This document shows positions 1 to 9,783 of a stretch of DNA of 64,000 bases, piece by piece. Every line of letters begins with the position of its first letter. Within the stretch, counting starts at the first letter, position 1. Location of the stretch: contig NC_092406.1 of assembly GCF_009017415.1 (NCBI RefSeq), forward strand, positions 310,001-374,000, in the 5' to 3' direction. Origin of the DNA: Aspergillus flavus. Taxonomy: Eukaryota; Ascomycota; Eurotiomycetes; Eurotiales; Aspergillaceae. The translations under genes were made by a program, and so were the position numbers. Below the pieces are notes generated by a model. That model was given only the letters and a program-made list of their open reading frames with translations, ran no database searches and had not been told where the DNA came from.

Positions 1-990
1 CTGAGGCGTATGAGCCTGCAACTACATGGGAAGGACTTCAGCGTGTGGGTCACTTGGGCAGGTGGTCCGACTTGCCTCCCTCTGAGGCCGACGCTTATGA
101 ATCGTACGTTTTTCTATCGTTTTTGGAGACCTTAGGGTCATAACCAAGTCAAGCTGTTTATGCCGGTCAATGGGGAAGGAATACAGGCAGATCCTGACTA
201 ACTGTCATGTAGGTTTATGCTCAAGAAGAAAGTCACCAAGAAGGGCCAACTGTCGTTAGCCGCCCACCAAGCGGCAGTCGAAGTTAGCCTGATGCACAGT
301 CTGAACAAGCCTTTGTCGAAGGTCTGCGATGTCGTCGAGCACGATAAATCAGTTTTCAAGATGCTCTGGAAGTGCAAGATCCAGCCCGGCGAGTGGAAAC
401 AGGCCGTGGTCTATCCTAGCAAGGAAGCCGAGAAGGCTCTCGTTTATATCTTCGAACAGATCGGCGGTCAGCCCGAGTCTGCCGTTGCGGAAGAGACAGC
501 GGAGGAGGTCGAGGAGGCCGTTGATGAGTCAAAGTGGGAGGACCTCGTTGCGGAGGTGAATGATTCGAACGTTCCCTTCTTCGGATACGCCGATGTTCGG
601 GACAAGGGCTTCCTGTCTCTCTCATTGAGCGACCCTGCTACGAAGTTTGCTGTAAGTGCTTCTATCTATCCTAGCTAGTTGCGTTGCGCAGTTGTTAACT
701 TGCCCGTGCTATAGTTCCTGAAGCGGTTCTCTCAGCTGAGCGGCCATTACCTCCCGGATCCTGTCGTTCACTCGGTTGCCACGGTCGGACAGGTAGTTGA
801 ATACGTCCAGTCGGTTCTTAACCCCAAGCCTAAGAAGCTGGCAGATTACCTGGCCAACAGCCAAGGTCTCCAAAACCTGCCCAACGTCAAAGTCTTCGCC
901 AAGAAACAGAAGCCAATGGATAGGGACGAGGAGTTGGGCCGGAAGAAGGTCATCGAGGCTGAGCTTCGTTCCAGAGGGCTTATTGAGTAG
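1..990 (+). CDS. Mitochondrial large-subunit ribosomal protein mL50, 5'-truncated by window edge
   Basis: This is a structural component of the mitochondrial 54S/39S ribosomal subunit, assigned to the Ribosomal_L50 family by overall sequence impression. Visible exons are <3-103, 213-651 and 715-990; the first visible codon starts at base 3. Introns are 104-212 (GTACGT...TAG, branch CTAACT) and 652-714 (GTAAGT...TAG). The family-like N-terminal block EAYEPATTWEGLQRVG is in the first exon. It is followed by a basic segment (LKKKVTKKGQLS), an acidic linker rich in E and V, and a C-terminal basic tail ending RSRGLIE. The mitochondrial presequence and true start lie left of the window. About 270 codons are present. 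The mL50 assignment is fairly secure, but no search was run. The gene ends about 240 bp before the convergent rtf2 stop. Confidence 0.75.
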
Positions 991-1228
991 GTTGCCGATC
1001 CGACCTGAGCCCATTGTTTAGTCACTGTTCTTGTAGCATGTTAATTGCAGGATATTTTGTACTATAGAAATGAAAACCTTAGTTTATCTCATGTTACTAA
1101 TGTAACTATACATGTACAATTCTTATCTAGCCAAAAATGTAAAAGATGTCAACATTAACCGGTCCAGTAGCCGATATAAGCAGCCAAAGCAAACCCATAC
1201 GCCGTCGAGACAATTGCGCTAAAACGAA

Positions 1229-2216
1229 TCACTTCCTAGAGCCCGCAGGAAGAGTAAAGCCTCTAGTCATAAAATCGGCGTTATTCATTTTGCCGTCTTT
1301 GGAGTCCTTCGTGAAAAGACTATCCAGGTTCTCATTCAGACCCATCATCTTCCGTCGCTTCTTCTTCTCATTCTCCTCCTCCAGAACCCGAGCAGTCAGC
1401 ATCGCCGTCGCCGCATGCTTAATGCCATTTGACGCACTAGGCTTAGGGGTAGACGTATTGCTGCGGCTCGCACCCTCGGTCTCAGCAGAATCCCCATTAG
1501 CCTGCTTCTTGCGCTTCTTAGACCCTGGCGCCTTCTTAAGCGAATGCGTCAACCCCTGCTCAGCCAATTTCTGCGCCCGCGCCATAAGCTGCTGCTTATC
1601 CTCGCTTTTCGTCGGTAAAATAGGAATGACATTCTCCTCCGTATACGACTCATTGCACTGCAGACACTTATCGCCTTTCAGCTGGCGCACCGCCTCTTCG
1701 GAGAATACATGACCGCAAGGCACAAGATAGACGGCCTTGACATTCGGCCCGAGCTGCTTAGCAGTGACCGGACAGATCCAACCTTCTTGCTTGTCGAGCT
1801 TAGTCGAGGGGTGTTGGCTTTGTTCGGTGTCAATCTCGAATTTCAGCTCGACCACGTCCCGGAGCCCCTTCACTCGTCCACAGAGGATCTCTTCGCAGTC
1901 GGCTTTGGAACTGATTCCTTCGATTTCTTCGCCGGGAAGGAGGAATTTGAGAATCGCGTCTTTGTTATACATGTTCCCGACGCAGTCAGCCACAATCGGT
2001 CGCATTAGCGGCTTGTGTGACAGTGGACATGTCTTCCAGTAGTGTTCCTGGAGTTCGCGCTGGGCTTCTTTCACTTGAGCGGTGCTGGGGGCGCGCGCAG
2101 CCTCGCGGACGAGCTCGCGGCGGGTGGGGATACTATGATAAAGCTGTTAATATTTCTTCATATGCATACACAAACGAATGAAAGCGGTATACGCACCTTC
2201 CACCGTCATTACCCAT
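1229..2216 (-). CDS. rtf2: Rtf2 replication termination factor / RING-like nuclear protein
   Basis: This is the Rtf2 family (C2HC2 RING-like zinc finger), known in fission yeast to stabilise stalled forks at replication termination barriers and to affect splicing. There are two exons, 2197-2216 and 1229-2132, giving 307 residues. The 20-nt first exon encodes the family-typical MGNDGGS start. The intron 2133-2196 begins GTGCGT. The core reads CPLSHKPLMRPIVADCVGNM, and the second half of the finger is CGHVFSEEAV followed by CLQC. A Lys-rich linker (KKAPGSKKRKK) suggests nuclear location, and the Ser/Thr-rich tail is probably disordered. The start was chosen because it restores the conserved N-terminus in frame through a canonical splice. 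It is convergent with the mL50 gene and divergent from gtb1, with 240 bp between start codons. Confidence 0.93.
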
Positions 2217-2456
2217 CTTTCCTCACAGTTCACTATAGAAGAAATCCAGATGTTGAAATGCGGTCTTAGAATGAACATTTATCGGCAATTTCGCCACTTT
2301 GATAACGGCGGCTGACTAAGAGAGGATCCGCCCCAGATTTAGTTTAGTCTAGAATCGCATACAAGCTAAAGGTGGCCAGAAGCTCTCTCCGCATTTGTAT
2401 ACGACGTTTGTTCGGTTCACCCGCATTGGCGCGATAAGAAGCTCAATGCTCCCATC

Positions 2457-4394
2457 ATGATACTGCCTCAGGGATCGCTGTTCTTCGTGAGCTTGGCAGC
2501 ATGCTCGACCGCCGTGGTTGCGGCGAGTAATGACGGCTCCGCACGTCCTCGGGGTGTTGGGCCCGAATGTGAGTTGGTGTTCTTTTATTGTTTTCTTGGG
2601 TTGTTGAATTGTTGTTTGGATTGGGATTGCTGTTTTTGTCGTGGTAGCGTATTGTCTGGGGGTTACTGTTGTGTTTTTGTTGCCTTTTACTGGATTATCT
2701 CGGATATACGGGGCTAACATGGTAGTGTGTTTGATTGATTAGTCGCGAAGTTCTACAAGGACACCGACACATTTACCTGCATTTCGCACCCGGCTATCAA
2801 AATCCCCTTTTCCGCCGTTAATGATGACTACTGCGATTGTCCGGATGGTAGTGATGAGCCCGGCACTTCGGCCTGCGCTCATCTGTCCCGTAATTCGCCG
2901 TTGACGGTCGCTGATCGTCCTGGGAGTAATGACCTCGATCTGACGCTGTCTCTGCCCGGGTTTTACTGCAAGAATAAGGGCCACAAGCCTTCTTATGTAC
3001 CCTTCCAGCGGGTCAACGATGGGATCTGTGACTATGATCTATGCTGTGATGGAAGTGACGAGTGGGCTCGCGTCGGAGGCACAAAGTGCGAGGACAAGTG
3101 CAAGGAGATTGGCAAGGAGTGGCGGAAGAAGGAGGAGAAGAGACAGAAGTCGATGACGACTGCGTTGAAGAAGAAGAAGGAGCTTCTTACTGACGCTGGA
3201 AGGCAACAGAAGGAGGTCGAGGAGAACATCAACAGACTGGAGATCCAAATCCAGGGCCAGGAGATCAAGCTCAAGGATTTGGAAGCTGACCTGGAGGAGA
3301 TTGAGAAGCAGGAGCGGAGCAAGGTGGTGACGGGTAAGAAGGCAGGCAAGGTCAATGTGCTTGCTCAGGTGGCCAAGGGCCGGGTTGAAGAGCTCCGAAC
3401 CGCCTTGGCTGAGGTCCGTAAGGAGAGGGATGAGACTCGCTCCCGCATCAAGGAGCTAGAGGAGATTCTCTCCAAGTTCAAGGTCGAGTATAATCCGAAC
3501 TTCAACGACGAGGGTGTCAAGCGCGCTGTGCGTAGCTGGGAGGAATATGCTGCCAGAGGTACCTCTGAAGGCCTGGAGAACGCTGCCCGTGATCGTGATC
3601 TGGATGAGATTGTTAAGCCTGACGATGACAAGTCTGGTGTCAACTGGGAGCAATGGGAGAATGAAGAGGATGGATGTGAAGCTAATCTTGGTATGTATTT
3701 TGCTTGTAGGATTCCGATTGTGGAGACTAACTGTAATTTAGTCTATCAGCTGGCAGCCTATCTTCCTCCCTCTCTTGTAAATTTTATTGAGGACAAGGCT
3801 CTTGCCATCCGTGGTTTCCTCGAGCAGAACGGCATCCTACCTACGAAAGACGAGGGCTCCGCCTCCGAGTCCAAGGCAGTGACTGAGGCCCGTGACGCCG
3901 TCGATGCAGTCCGCAAGTCCATCGAAGATTTGAAGAACCAGGTAAAGGATCACAAGGAGGACCTTGATACGGACTACGGTGTGGGATCCATCTTCCGTGC
4001 TCTTAAAGGTGTCTGTATCCAGAAGGATGCCGGAGAGTATACATACGAACACTGCTTCTTGGATCAGACTAAACAGATCCCGAAGAAGGGTGGATCAACA
4101 GCCCGCATGGGCAACTTCGTTCGCATCGGATCTGTCACTATTGATCAGCTCAACGAGTCCGGTGAGATCGTCCCCGAGGAGAGAATATCTCTTGAGTATG
4201 CCAAGGGACAGACCTGCTGGAACGGTCCTGCTCGGTCCACGAGTGTCGTCTTGCAGTGTGGTGAGGAGAACGAGATCCTGAAGATTGCAGAAGACGAAAA
4301 GTGTGTCTATTCGATGCTCGTCAACACCCCTGCCGTGTGCCCAGGAGGAGAGGAAGACGTCCATGCAGCCTCGGGCCGCAAGGACGAACTGTGA
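2457..4394 (+). CDS. gtb1: Glucosidase II beta subunit (Gtb1/PRKCSH family), ER lumen
   Basis: This is the regulatory and retention subunit of ER glucosidase II, which trims the inner glucoses of N-glycans during glycoprotein quality control. Exons are 2457-2568, 2743-3690 and 3742-4394, giving 570 residues. Features in order: a signal peptide (MILPQGSLFFVSLAACSTAVVA), two cysteine-rich LDL-receptor-A-like modules with DDYCDCPDGSDEPGT and DGICDYDLCCDGSDEW, a long Lys/Glu coiled coil (about residues 145-280), and a C-terminal MRH (mannose-6-phosphate receptor homology) domain with its cysteines. The C-terminus is KDEL, an ER retrieval signal. The second intron (3691-3741) is 51 nt and stop-free, so retention would insert 17 residues without a frameshift. 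Removing it restores the conserved EANLVYQLAAYLP. Exons 2 and 3 would otherwise look like one open frame. Confidence 0.93.
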
Positions 4395-5661
4395 TGTGAC
4401 ATGCTAGTTCTGCATATATATACCGAGTTTCTCCAAGCATTCTTGTCTTTCCTTTCCTGTTTTAGCCCTCTCGTCGAGCCCACTCCTTGTCGCTTTGTAT
4501 TCCTTGAATAGATCTCTGCATGCCCTGAACAGATTACTGGGCAAGGCTAAATAGATAGAGAGATAGCGTGAGCGAGGTAGCTTTAATGGAATGCTTCTAG
4601 AGGAGTGACACTTCTGTTTCTGTTGTCAAACTTCTTTTCTTGGTCTAGCTATCTTGGGCTTTCTATTGGACCGAGTGTGGCTCGTTATATCTTCATATAT
4701 AGTAGTAGAATCAGCAAAGCATCCATTGATTTGCCGAAGCTAGAAGACTCAAGCGCTAAATGGTCAAGGAAGAAGAATAATAGGGTTGACTCGGGCTAAT
4801 TTACAAGGCTACAGTTACTGGGATCCGGTTGTTGAGCGAATGTTTGAAGAAAGCAATAAAGCTCCTGCAATGAAATTAGAGAGAGCTCAAAGAAGATCAA
4901 CTTGCAAGAGCAATTGTATATCTTGATAATGCACAATTTTCTCGGAGATCGTTGAGTAAGGTGTTTGAGGCCGACGTCGTGAGCATCTCTGTATGAATCG
5001 GAGCCCTTGTTCGACAAGTTCCATCAGGACGACATTGCCCCACAAATGGAATGGCCTTGCATGCCAAGATTATACAGGTATGTTTCCAATATCCCAGATT
5101 CAGTGGGTAAAGCCAGCCCAGCGTCTCGCAGTCAATTTTACGGAGGTTATGGGGGGTATCCAGCTGCGCTCACCGAGTGTTGTCCTGCCTCTAGTATATA
5201 GCGATTTAAGGACCAAAAGTCGACAACGATCAAAACATCAAGATGGGAGACACCCTCAGTGATGATAGGGGGTTAGATATGATCGCCCGGTTGACCTACT
5301 GTGTACTCTGTACAAACACATTTCGATAGACTTGCCCAAGCAAAACCAATCAATGGCTAAGAAAAGAGTTTTCCGAGGTGATCAACCTACTATTGATATG
5401 CGCCCCGTATATGATTGAATAGGATTGGGTTGCCAGAGTGGGGCTGAGATCGATAGTTCTGTAACTGATTATCCAATCGTCGTGTGCCTACGGAGTATGC
5501 AGATACGTACTTCTATAGATCTCGCCGATCAGTCCCAGCCTGACAGAGCTATATAAGCCACCAAAATCTTTCGTCCCATTCCCCCCTGGCCAAAAAAGAC
5601 AACCAAAACCTTTCTCTAGCTAAAAACCCTACTCTGTCGAATTTCCCCATTACAAACCACC
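4395..5661. other. Intergenic region between gtb1 and the cysteine-rich protein gene
   Basis: No gene is supported here. The first 200 bases are probably the gtb1 3' untranslated region. The last 120 bases are the promoter and 5' leader of the cysteine-rich gene, with a TATA box. One copy of the recurrent octamer TACGGAGT lies at 5489. Confidence 0.6.
5550..5557 (+). promoter_or_regulatory. TATA box of the cysteine-rich secreted protein gene
   Basis: CTATATAAG lies about 105 bp upstream of the ATG at 5662 and is followed by a pyrimidine-rich leader. A strong TATA box fits a highly expressed, regulated secreted product. Position and motif are seen directly; function is inferred. Confidence 0.6.
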
Positions 5662-6039
5662 ATGAAGATTTCATACGCCTCTATCATGATGCTGCTCTCC
5701 ATGGCAGCTCTTGCGATTCCCAATCCGGAAGCATACAGCCAAGATCGGTCCGCACACGCATTAAACATGCTTGAAGCGCGGAAGAGCTGTTCCGGCCAGA
5801 GACAGCATGCTGATAAATGCTCGGGCAAGCGTCTCGGTCCGATGAACAGTTTCCACAACTGGTCAGACATCAATCGCCCCCTGATGACTTCCAGTACACT
5901 AACTTTGTACATACACAGCAAGAATATGGATGGCAAATGCTGCGCGTTAAACAAGGATGGAAGCGGTGCACTGGATGTGAGTAGGGGCCAGGGCCGTGAG
6001 GACTGTGGGTTTTGTTTCACAGGAAAATGCAAGGCATAG
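5662..6039 (+). CDS. Small secreted cysteine-rich protein (defensin-like size), unassigned family
   Basis: No family is recognised with confidence. The product is a 106-residue precursor with a signal peptide (MKISYASIMMLLSMAALA), a short propeptide-like stretch ending near LEAR, and a basic cysteine-rich mature part. Reading straight through 5662-6039 gives 7 cysteines in a 125-residue product. Removing a 57-nt in-frame intron (5862-5918, donor GTCAGA, branch CACTAAC, acceptor ACACAG) creates a new Cys codon at the junction and gives 8 cysteines, an even number suited to four disulphides. Spacing is C-x9-C-x13-C-x6-CC-x20-C-x2-C-x4-C. A second possible intron, 5977-6022 (46 nt, strong GTGAGT donor, no good branch site), would delete the last three cysteines; I treat it as unspliced. 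Size and layout recall antifungal or effector-type secreted proteins, but activity is not shown. Confidence 0.6.
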   Translation: MKISYASIMMLLSMAALAIPNPEAYSQDRSAHALNMLEARKSCSGQRQHADKCSGKRLGPMNSFHNWSDINRPLMTSSTLTLYIHSKNMDGKCCALNKDGSGALDVSRGQGREDCGFCFTGKCKA

Positions 6040-6351
6040 ATAGCAGTATATAACTTCAGTGTATGCTTATTAATGAATGTTCAATCAAGTATTTACGATG
6101 AATGGGTTGACATCTAGATCGGTAATTGCGTTGCGGAATCTTACACTGCTTTGGCCTAGCCGGAGGTAAGGTTCAAACCAAATCCTCTCTTGTGGCACTC
6201 AACCCGGTACAGTATGTGATTATTTAAACCTTCTCGAAACCCTACGTGAGGGGTACAGTCAGGAAACTAATCACTCCTTGTTGGACCAGATCTGACTGAG
6301 CTCGGTTCTTACTCAGAACCCTTTCAAACTATCATATTTCGGAGTCTCACC

Positions 6352-6608
6352 ATGGAAGACGAGATAGCAACGATTGTGGTTGACACGGGGTATATAACCT
6401 TTCAGTTTCCATTCGCATGCAGAACAATATCCTATATTCAATCAAGCTAACTAATATCTAATATAGATCTGGCTTCAGCAAACCTGGGATGATAAAAACA
6501 TTGCGGTATACTGTCGAGACACTGGATCTGGTTGATAGTCTCAGGCGCGTAACTGCAGAGGCCTCCGTATCAAGTATAAATAAATCCGCCTGTAGCTTTG
6601 CACTGTAG
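6352..6608 (+). pseudogene. Decayed actin-like N-terminal fragment with conserved intron position
   Basis: An ATG in good context starts MEDEIATIVVDTG, closely resembling the actin N-terminus. The reading frame is interrupted after the DTG motif by a canonical intron, 6390-6466 (GTATAT...CTAAC...TAG), at the position where I recall Aspergillus actin genes having an intron. The second exon continues SGFSKPG and then loses similarity. A shift to the +2 frame at 6488 recovers DDKNIAV, which matches the actin GDDAPRAV stretch loosely, so roughly 10 nt appear to have been lost with a frameshift. The open frame stops at 6606 after 59 codons. No later actin sequence was seen. Best explained as a relic of an actin or actin-related gene; a short expressed paralog is less likely. 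Confidence 0.5.
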
Positions 6609-6802
6609 CCTCTTCACTCCATATGCCTCTCCCTCAGATTATATAGTTAATGGACGGCGTTTAAGTCGATCCTCCGCCCACCTGGCAAATTACCAACTGT
6701 GGATAACCTTCACAACTGCGGAAAGATGAATCACCCAAGTCCTCGGCCGTTGGTTGGACTGAGAAGCGTTCAACGTATGATTCTCCGAGATAGATTCTCA
6801 TA

Positions 6803-8353
6803 ATGAAGCGAAGTCCTTGGAGCACTTGTTTCCCTCCCTTCATCCGAACATTGGCCCGGCCACGCTCTTCGTCCTGTCGTCCACTAATTCCCTATCGGCG
6901 CGCAAGGTCACTCCACAGAACAGCCATGCTCTCATCGAAATGGACATCTACCCCACGAGAGTTTCCGACTTCGGGGTTCGAGTTACTCGACACATCGTCA
7001 AAGATTGAAGAGGAAACATTGCCAACGTATTCTCCCGAAAAATACTATCCGGTCCAACAAGGAGAGGTTTTCAACGACAGGTACCAAGTGCTAGCCAAGT
7101 TAGGCTATGGGGTAACCTCGACCGTTTGGTTTGCCCGTGACTTGGTGTAAGTTCAATTTAGAAAACCATCTGCGGCAGGTTGAGCCATTCTAAGCCCTGA
7201 GGATCTAGTGACTCTACATATGTCGTACTGAAAATCTACGTGTTGGGTCAAGAAAGGGAGCATGAACTCAATGTTTACAAGCACATTGACTCCATTGAGA
7301 CGGATCATCCTGGCAGGAAGTTCATTCGAAAAATGCTCGGTTACTTTTACGTGCAGGGCCCCAGCGGCCGTCACATTTGTCTAGTTCACGAACCACTTGG
7401 GATGAATGCGAATGAGTTGTTGCGACATATCCCTGGCCGGACAATGACACTCGAAAGCATGAAACCTGCCATCCGCCAACTCCTTGGGGTCTTGGACTTC
7501 CTGCATTCTGTGGCTCGCCTTATCCATACCGGTACTGTTTGCCTTCTCCAGTGCCCCATCTAATGCATAGAACGATGGAACTAAAGTCGAAAAAAGACAT
7601 CCAGTTAAAAAACCTACTTCTTCCCACGCCTTCATCATCTGCACTTGCGGATTTTGAAGAACGTGAAATAAAGGTTCCTGCAGCAAGGAAGATCCTCAAA
7701 GACCGGACTGTCTATACAACGTCGCGCTTTCCTGCAGGAGACGGACTCCCATTGCTAGGTGATTTTGGAGAAGCCCGATTTGGCGACGAGGAAAATATTG
7801 GAGATATCATGCCAGACTATTACCGTGCCCCTGAAGTTATCTTGAAATCAAACTGGGACTACAAGGTAGACATCTGGAGCGTGGCCATGATCGTAAGTGC
7901 TTGATGCCGCTAGGTTTATCCTGTTTATGAATTGATCAGTTTCTCATCATATCTCTCAAGGCCTGGGATATTGTCAGCTCTCAAACCCTCATCAGAGGTG
8001 AAACCAGGGACGGCATCTTTGATGACGGAGTCCACGTTGCTGAACTGGTTGCGTTACTCGGCCCTCCGCCACAGGAGTTTCTCCAAAAGAGAGAGCTGAG
8101 CTCGGTATTCTGGGATGAGCCTGGTAAATGGAAAAACTTGGTCCCCGTTCCTGACCGAACCCTTGAGAAACTAGCTGTCAACATTCAAGGCGAGGATGTA
8201 GAGGGCTTTCTGCGGTGGTTGCGATTAGCCTTACAGTGGAATCCCGAAGATCGCCCAACAGCCCTCGAGCTCCTGATGGACCCATGGCTGATGAAGGGGC
8301 TGAATCTGAGGAAGAAAGAACCCAAGAACTCCGAGCAAAAGACCCAGGTCTAG
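6803..8353 (+). CDS. SRPK-like serine/threonine protein kinase
   Basis: This is a eukaryotic protein kinase of the SRPK type, a family that phosphorylates SR-rich proteins. In moulds it is expanded into many accessory copies. Exons are 6803-7146, 7209-7531, 7597-7892 and 7961-8353, giving 451 residues. The family lead-in SPEKYYPVQQGEVFNDRYQV precedes a glycine loop (LGYGVTSTVW) and a catalytic lysine in YVVLKIY. The catalytic loop is HTDIQLKN, formed only after splicing at 7531/7597; next come DFG in LGDFGEARFG and the APE motif in YRAPEVIL. All key residues are present, so it looks active. Acceptor 7960 was preferred over 7939 because it yields WSVAMIAWDIVS. The N-terminal 45 residues are Arg/Ser-rich, and a start at Met 42 is possible. 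The exact substrate is unknown. Confidence 0.8.
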
Positions 8354-9009
8354 TATCTAATATAATGTATAACAAAAAGAAATAGTAAATTCCCTGGATT
8401 GTATAACCCGGTTCGTAGAGCTGGCGGTACGCTATATCATTCTATTAGAAGATAGAGGATTTATTCCTCCTAGCCTGAGACGATATGCCGGCCCCAGACG
8501 TCCAAGAGGGGTCAAAATCAGTTTTTGACATCTGCAATAGTGGTCAACTGACTAGTTTATTTACTGACTATTATCTCCTCACAATCGCCTTCTGGAGGCT
8601 CACTGTAGATTTTGATGTCAAATAAGTAAACTCTTAGGCCCTGTGTAGCAGCAATTCCCCCCCCTTTGTGGACTTGGAATAAATCCTTGACACAATTGGA
8701 AAACGATATGTCGGTTGAAAAACACGTTGAGTCGTTTACACTATTACAACCAGCCTGGGGTTATAATTACGCCTCACCCCTTGGATATATGTCAGAATCT
8801 AGTCAAGATGGAACAGTTTATCCCAATTTATGGTGTATTCCGGATCAATAAAGTGTCTGCTAAGTACTTCTGTATCAAACTGCGCTAATGGTGGATATCA
8901 ATCTAAGTAAAGGAATCCTCTAGGATATCAACCGTTAGTGAACGTGCATTCCTATTGCTAACATTGATTCCACCACTATAAGAACCCTTGGTCAGACTTC
9001 CTAAACTCT
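8354..9009. other. Intergenic region, convergent gene ends
   Basis: This lies between the 3' ends of the kinase and the hydrolase. It is AT-rich with a short C-run near 8657 and no supported gene. Confidence 0.6.
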
Positions 9010-9783
9010 TCAAAGCTTACTGACAACACCATCCACAATCGTCACCACCTCCTCAAACTTGGTAAAAGTAGGACAATGCCCAGTCTGAACCTCAAAAGTC
9101 TCAACCTCTCTACCCTCCTCCCGCATCGTCTCCACAAACCACTTCTGATAATCAAACGGCACATTCATATCCTCGGTAGCATAGATATACGCCACCGGAA
9201 TCTCCCTCCAAGCACACCGCTCCACATCCTGATACATAGTCTTCCCATTCCACCGCAGCATAGCAGTAACATAAGCATCAGTCTCCTCGTCGGACCGGCC
9301 AGGCCCAATAATCAGTTTCTTCGGGTCCCGGCTCACAGTACTGTAATCCTCGGCGATGTCAAACGCAAGCGGAATCAGATCCTCATGTCCGAATCGCTTC
9401 ACGACGCTCATCATGGACGTGTTCTCCGTGACTGCGAAGCCGGACATGTAGATTAACAGGACGACACCGCCGGTTTGGCCCTGTTGCTTCCGGGTCTCAG
9501 CGCCTAGACCCACCAGGGCGTTGGTGCCTACTTGACCGCCGTAGGAGTGCATGAATACGACTACCTCCTGGCCGGCTTCGACTAGGCTTTTCACGTAGCT
9601 GCGGATGAAATCTGTGTCTGTGTGAAGATCTGCGTTTGGGGGACGGGTGTCGCTCATGGAGGGTAGGCGGGGGATATGGACTTCGTGGCCCTTGGACTTG
9701 AGGGCGGAGGTGAATTCGGCGTAGTGGGCTGGGGTGTGCCAGGCGCCGTGGAGTATGACGATGACAGGGTTGGAATTGGGCAT
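9010..9783 (-). CDS. Alpha/beta hydrolase fold protein
   Basis: A single-exon, 257-residue hydrolase of the AB_hydrolase_6 kind, a family that acts on small esters, lactones or amides. The N-terminal strand ends in the oxyanion motif ILHGAWHTPAHY. The nucleophile elbow is FMHSYGGQVG (Ser near residue 84). A likely acid residue lies in YATEDMNVPF, and the catalytic His is in QTGHCPTF near the C-terminus. There is no signal peptide, so it is probably cytosolic. The ATG at 9783 directly precedes the fold. Substrate cannot be told; similar genes occur both as stand-alone detoxification enzymes and in secondary metabolism, but the neighbours do not form a biosynthetic cluster. Confidence 0.85.
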   Translation of the reverse strand: MPNSNPVIVILHGAWHTPAHYAEFTSALKSKGHEVHIPRLPSMSDTRPPNADLHTDTDFIRSYVKSLVEAGQEVVVFMHSYGGQVGTNALVGLGAETRKQQGQTGGVVLLIYMSGFAVTENTSMMSVVKRFGHEDLIPLAFDIAEDYSTVSRDPKKLIIGPGRSDEETDAYVTAMLRWNGKTMYQDVERCAWREIPVAYIYATEDMNVPFDYQKWFVETMREEGREVETFEVQTGHCPTFTKFEEVVTIVDGVVSKL

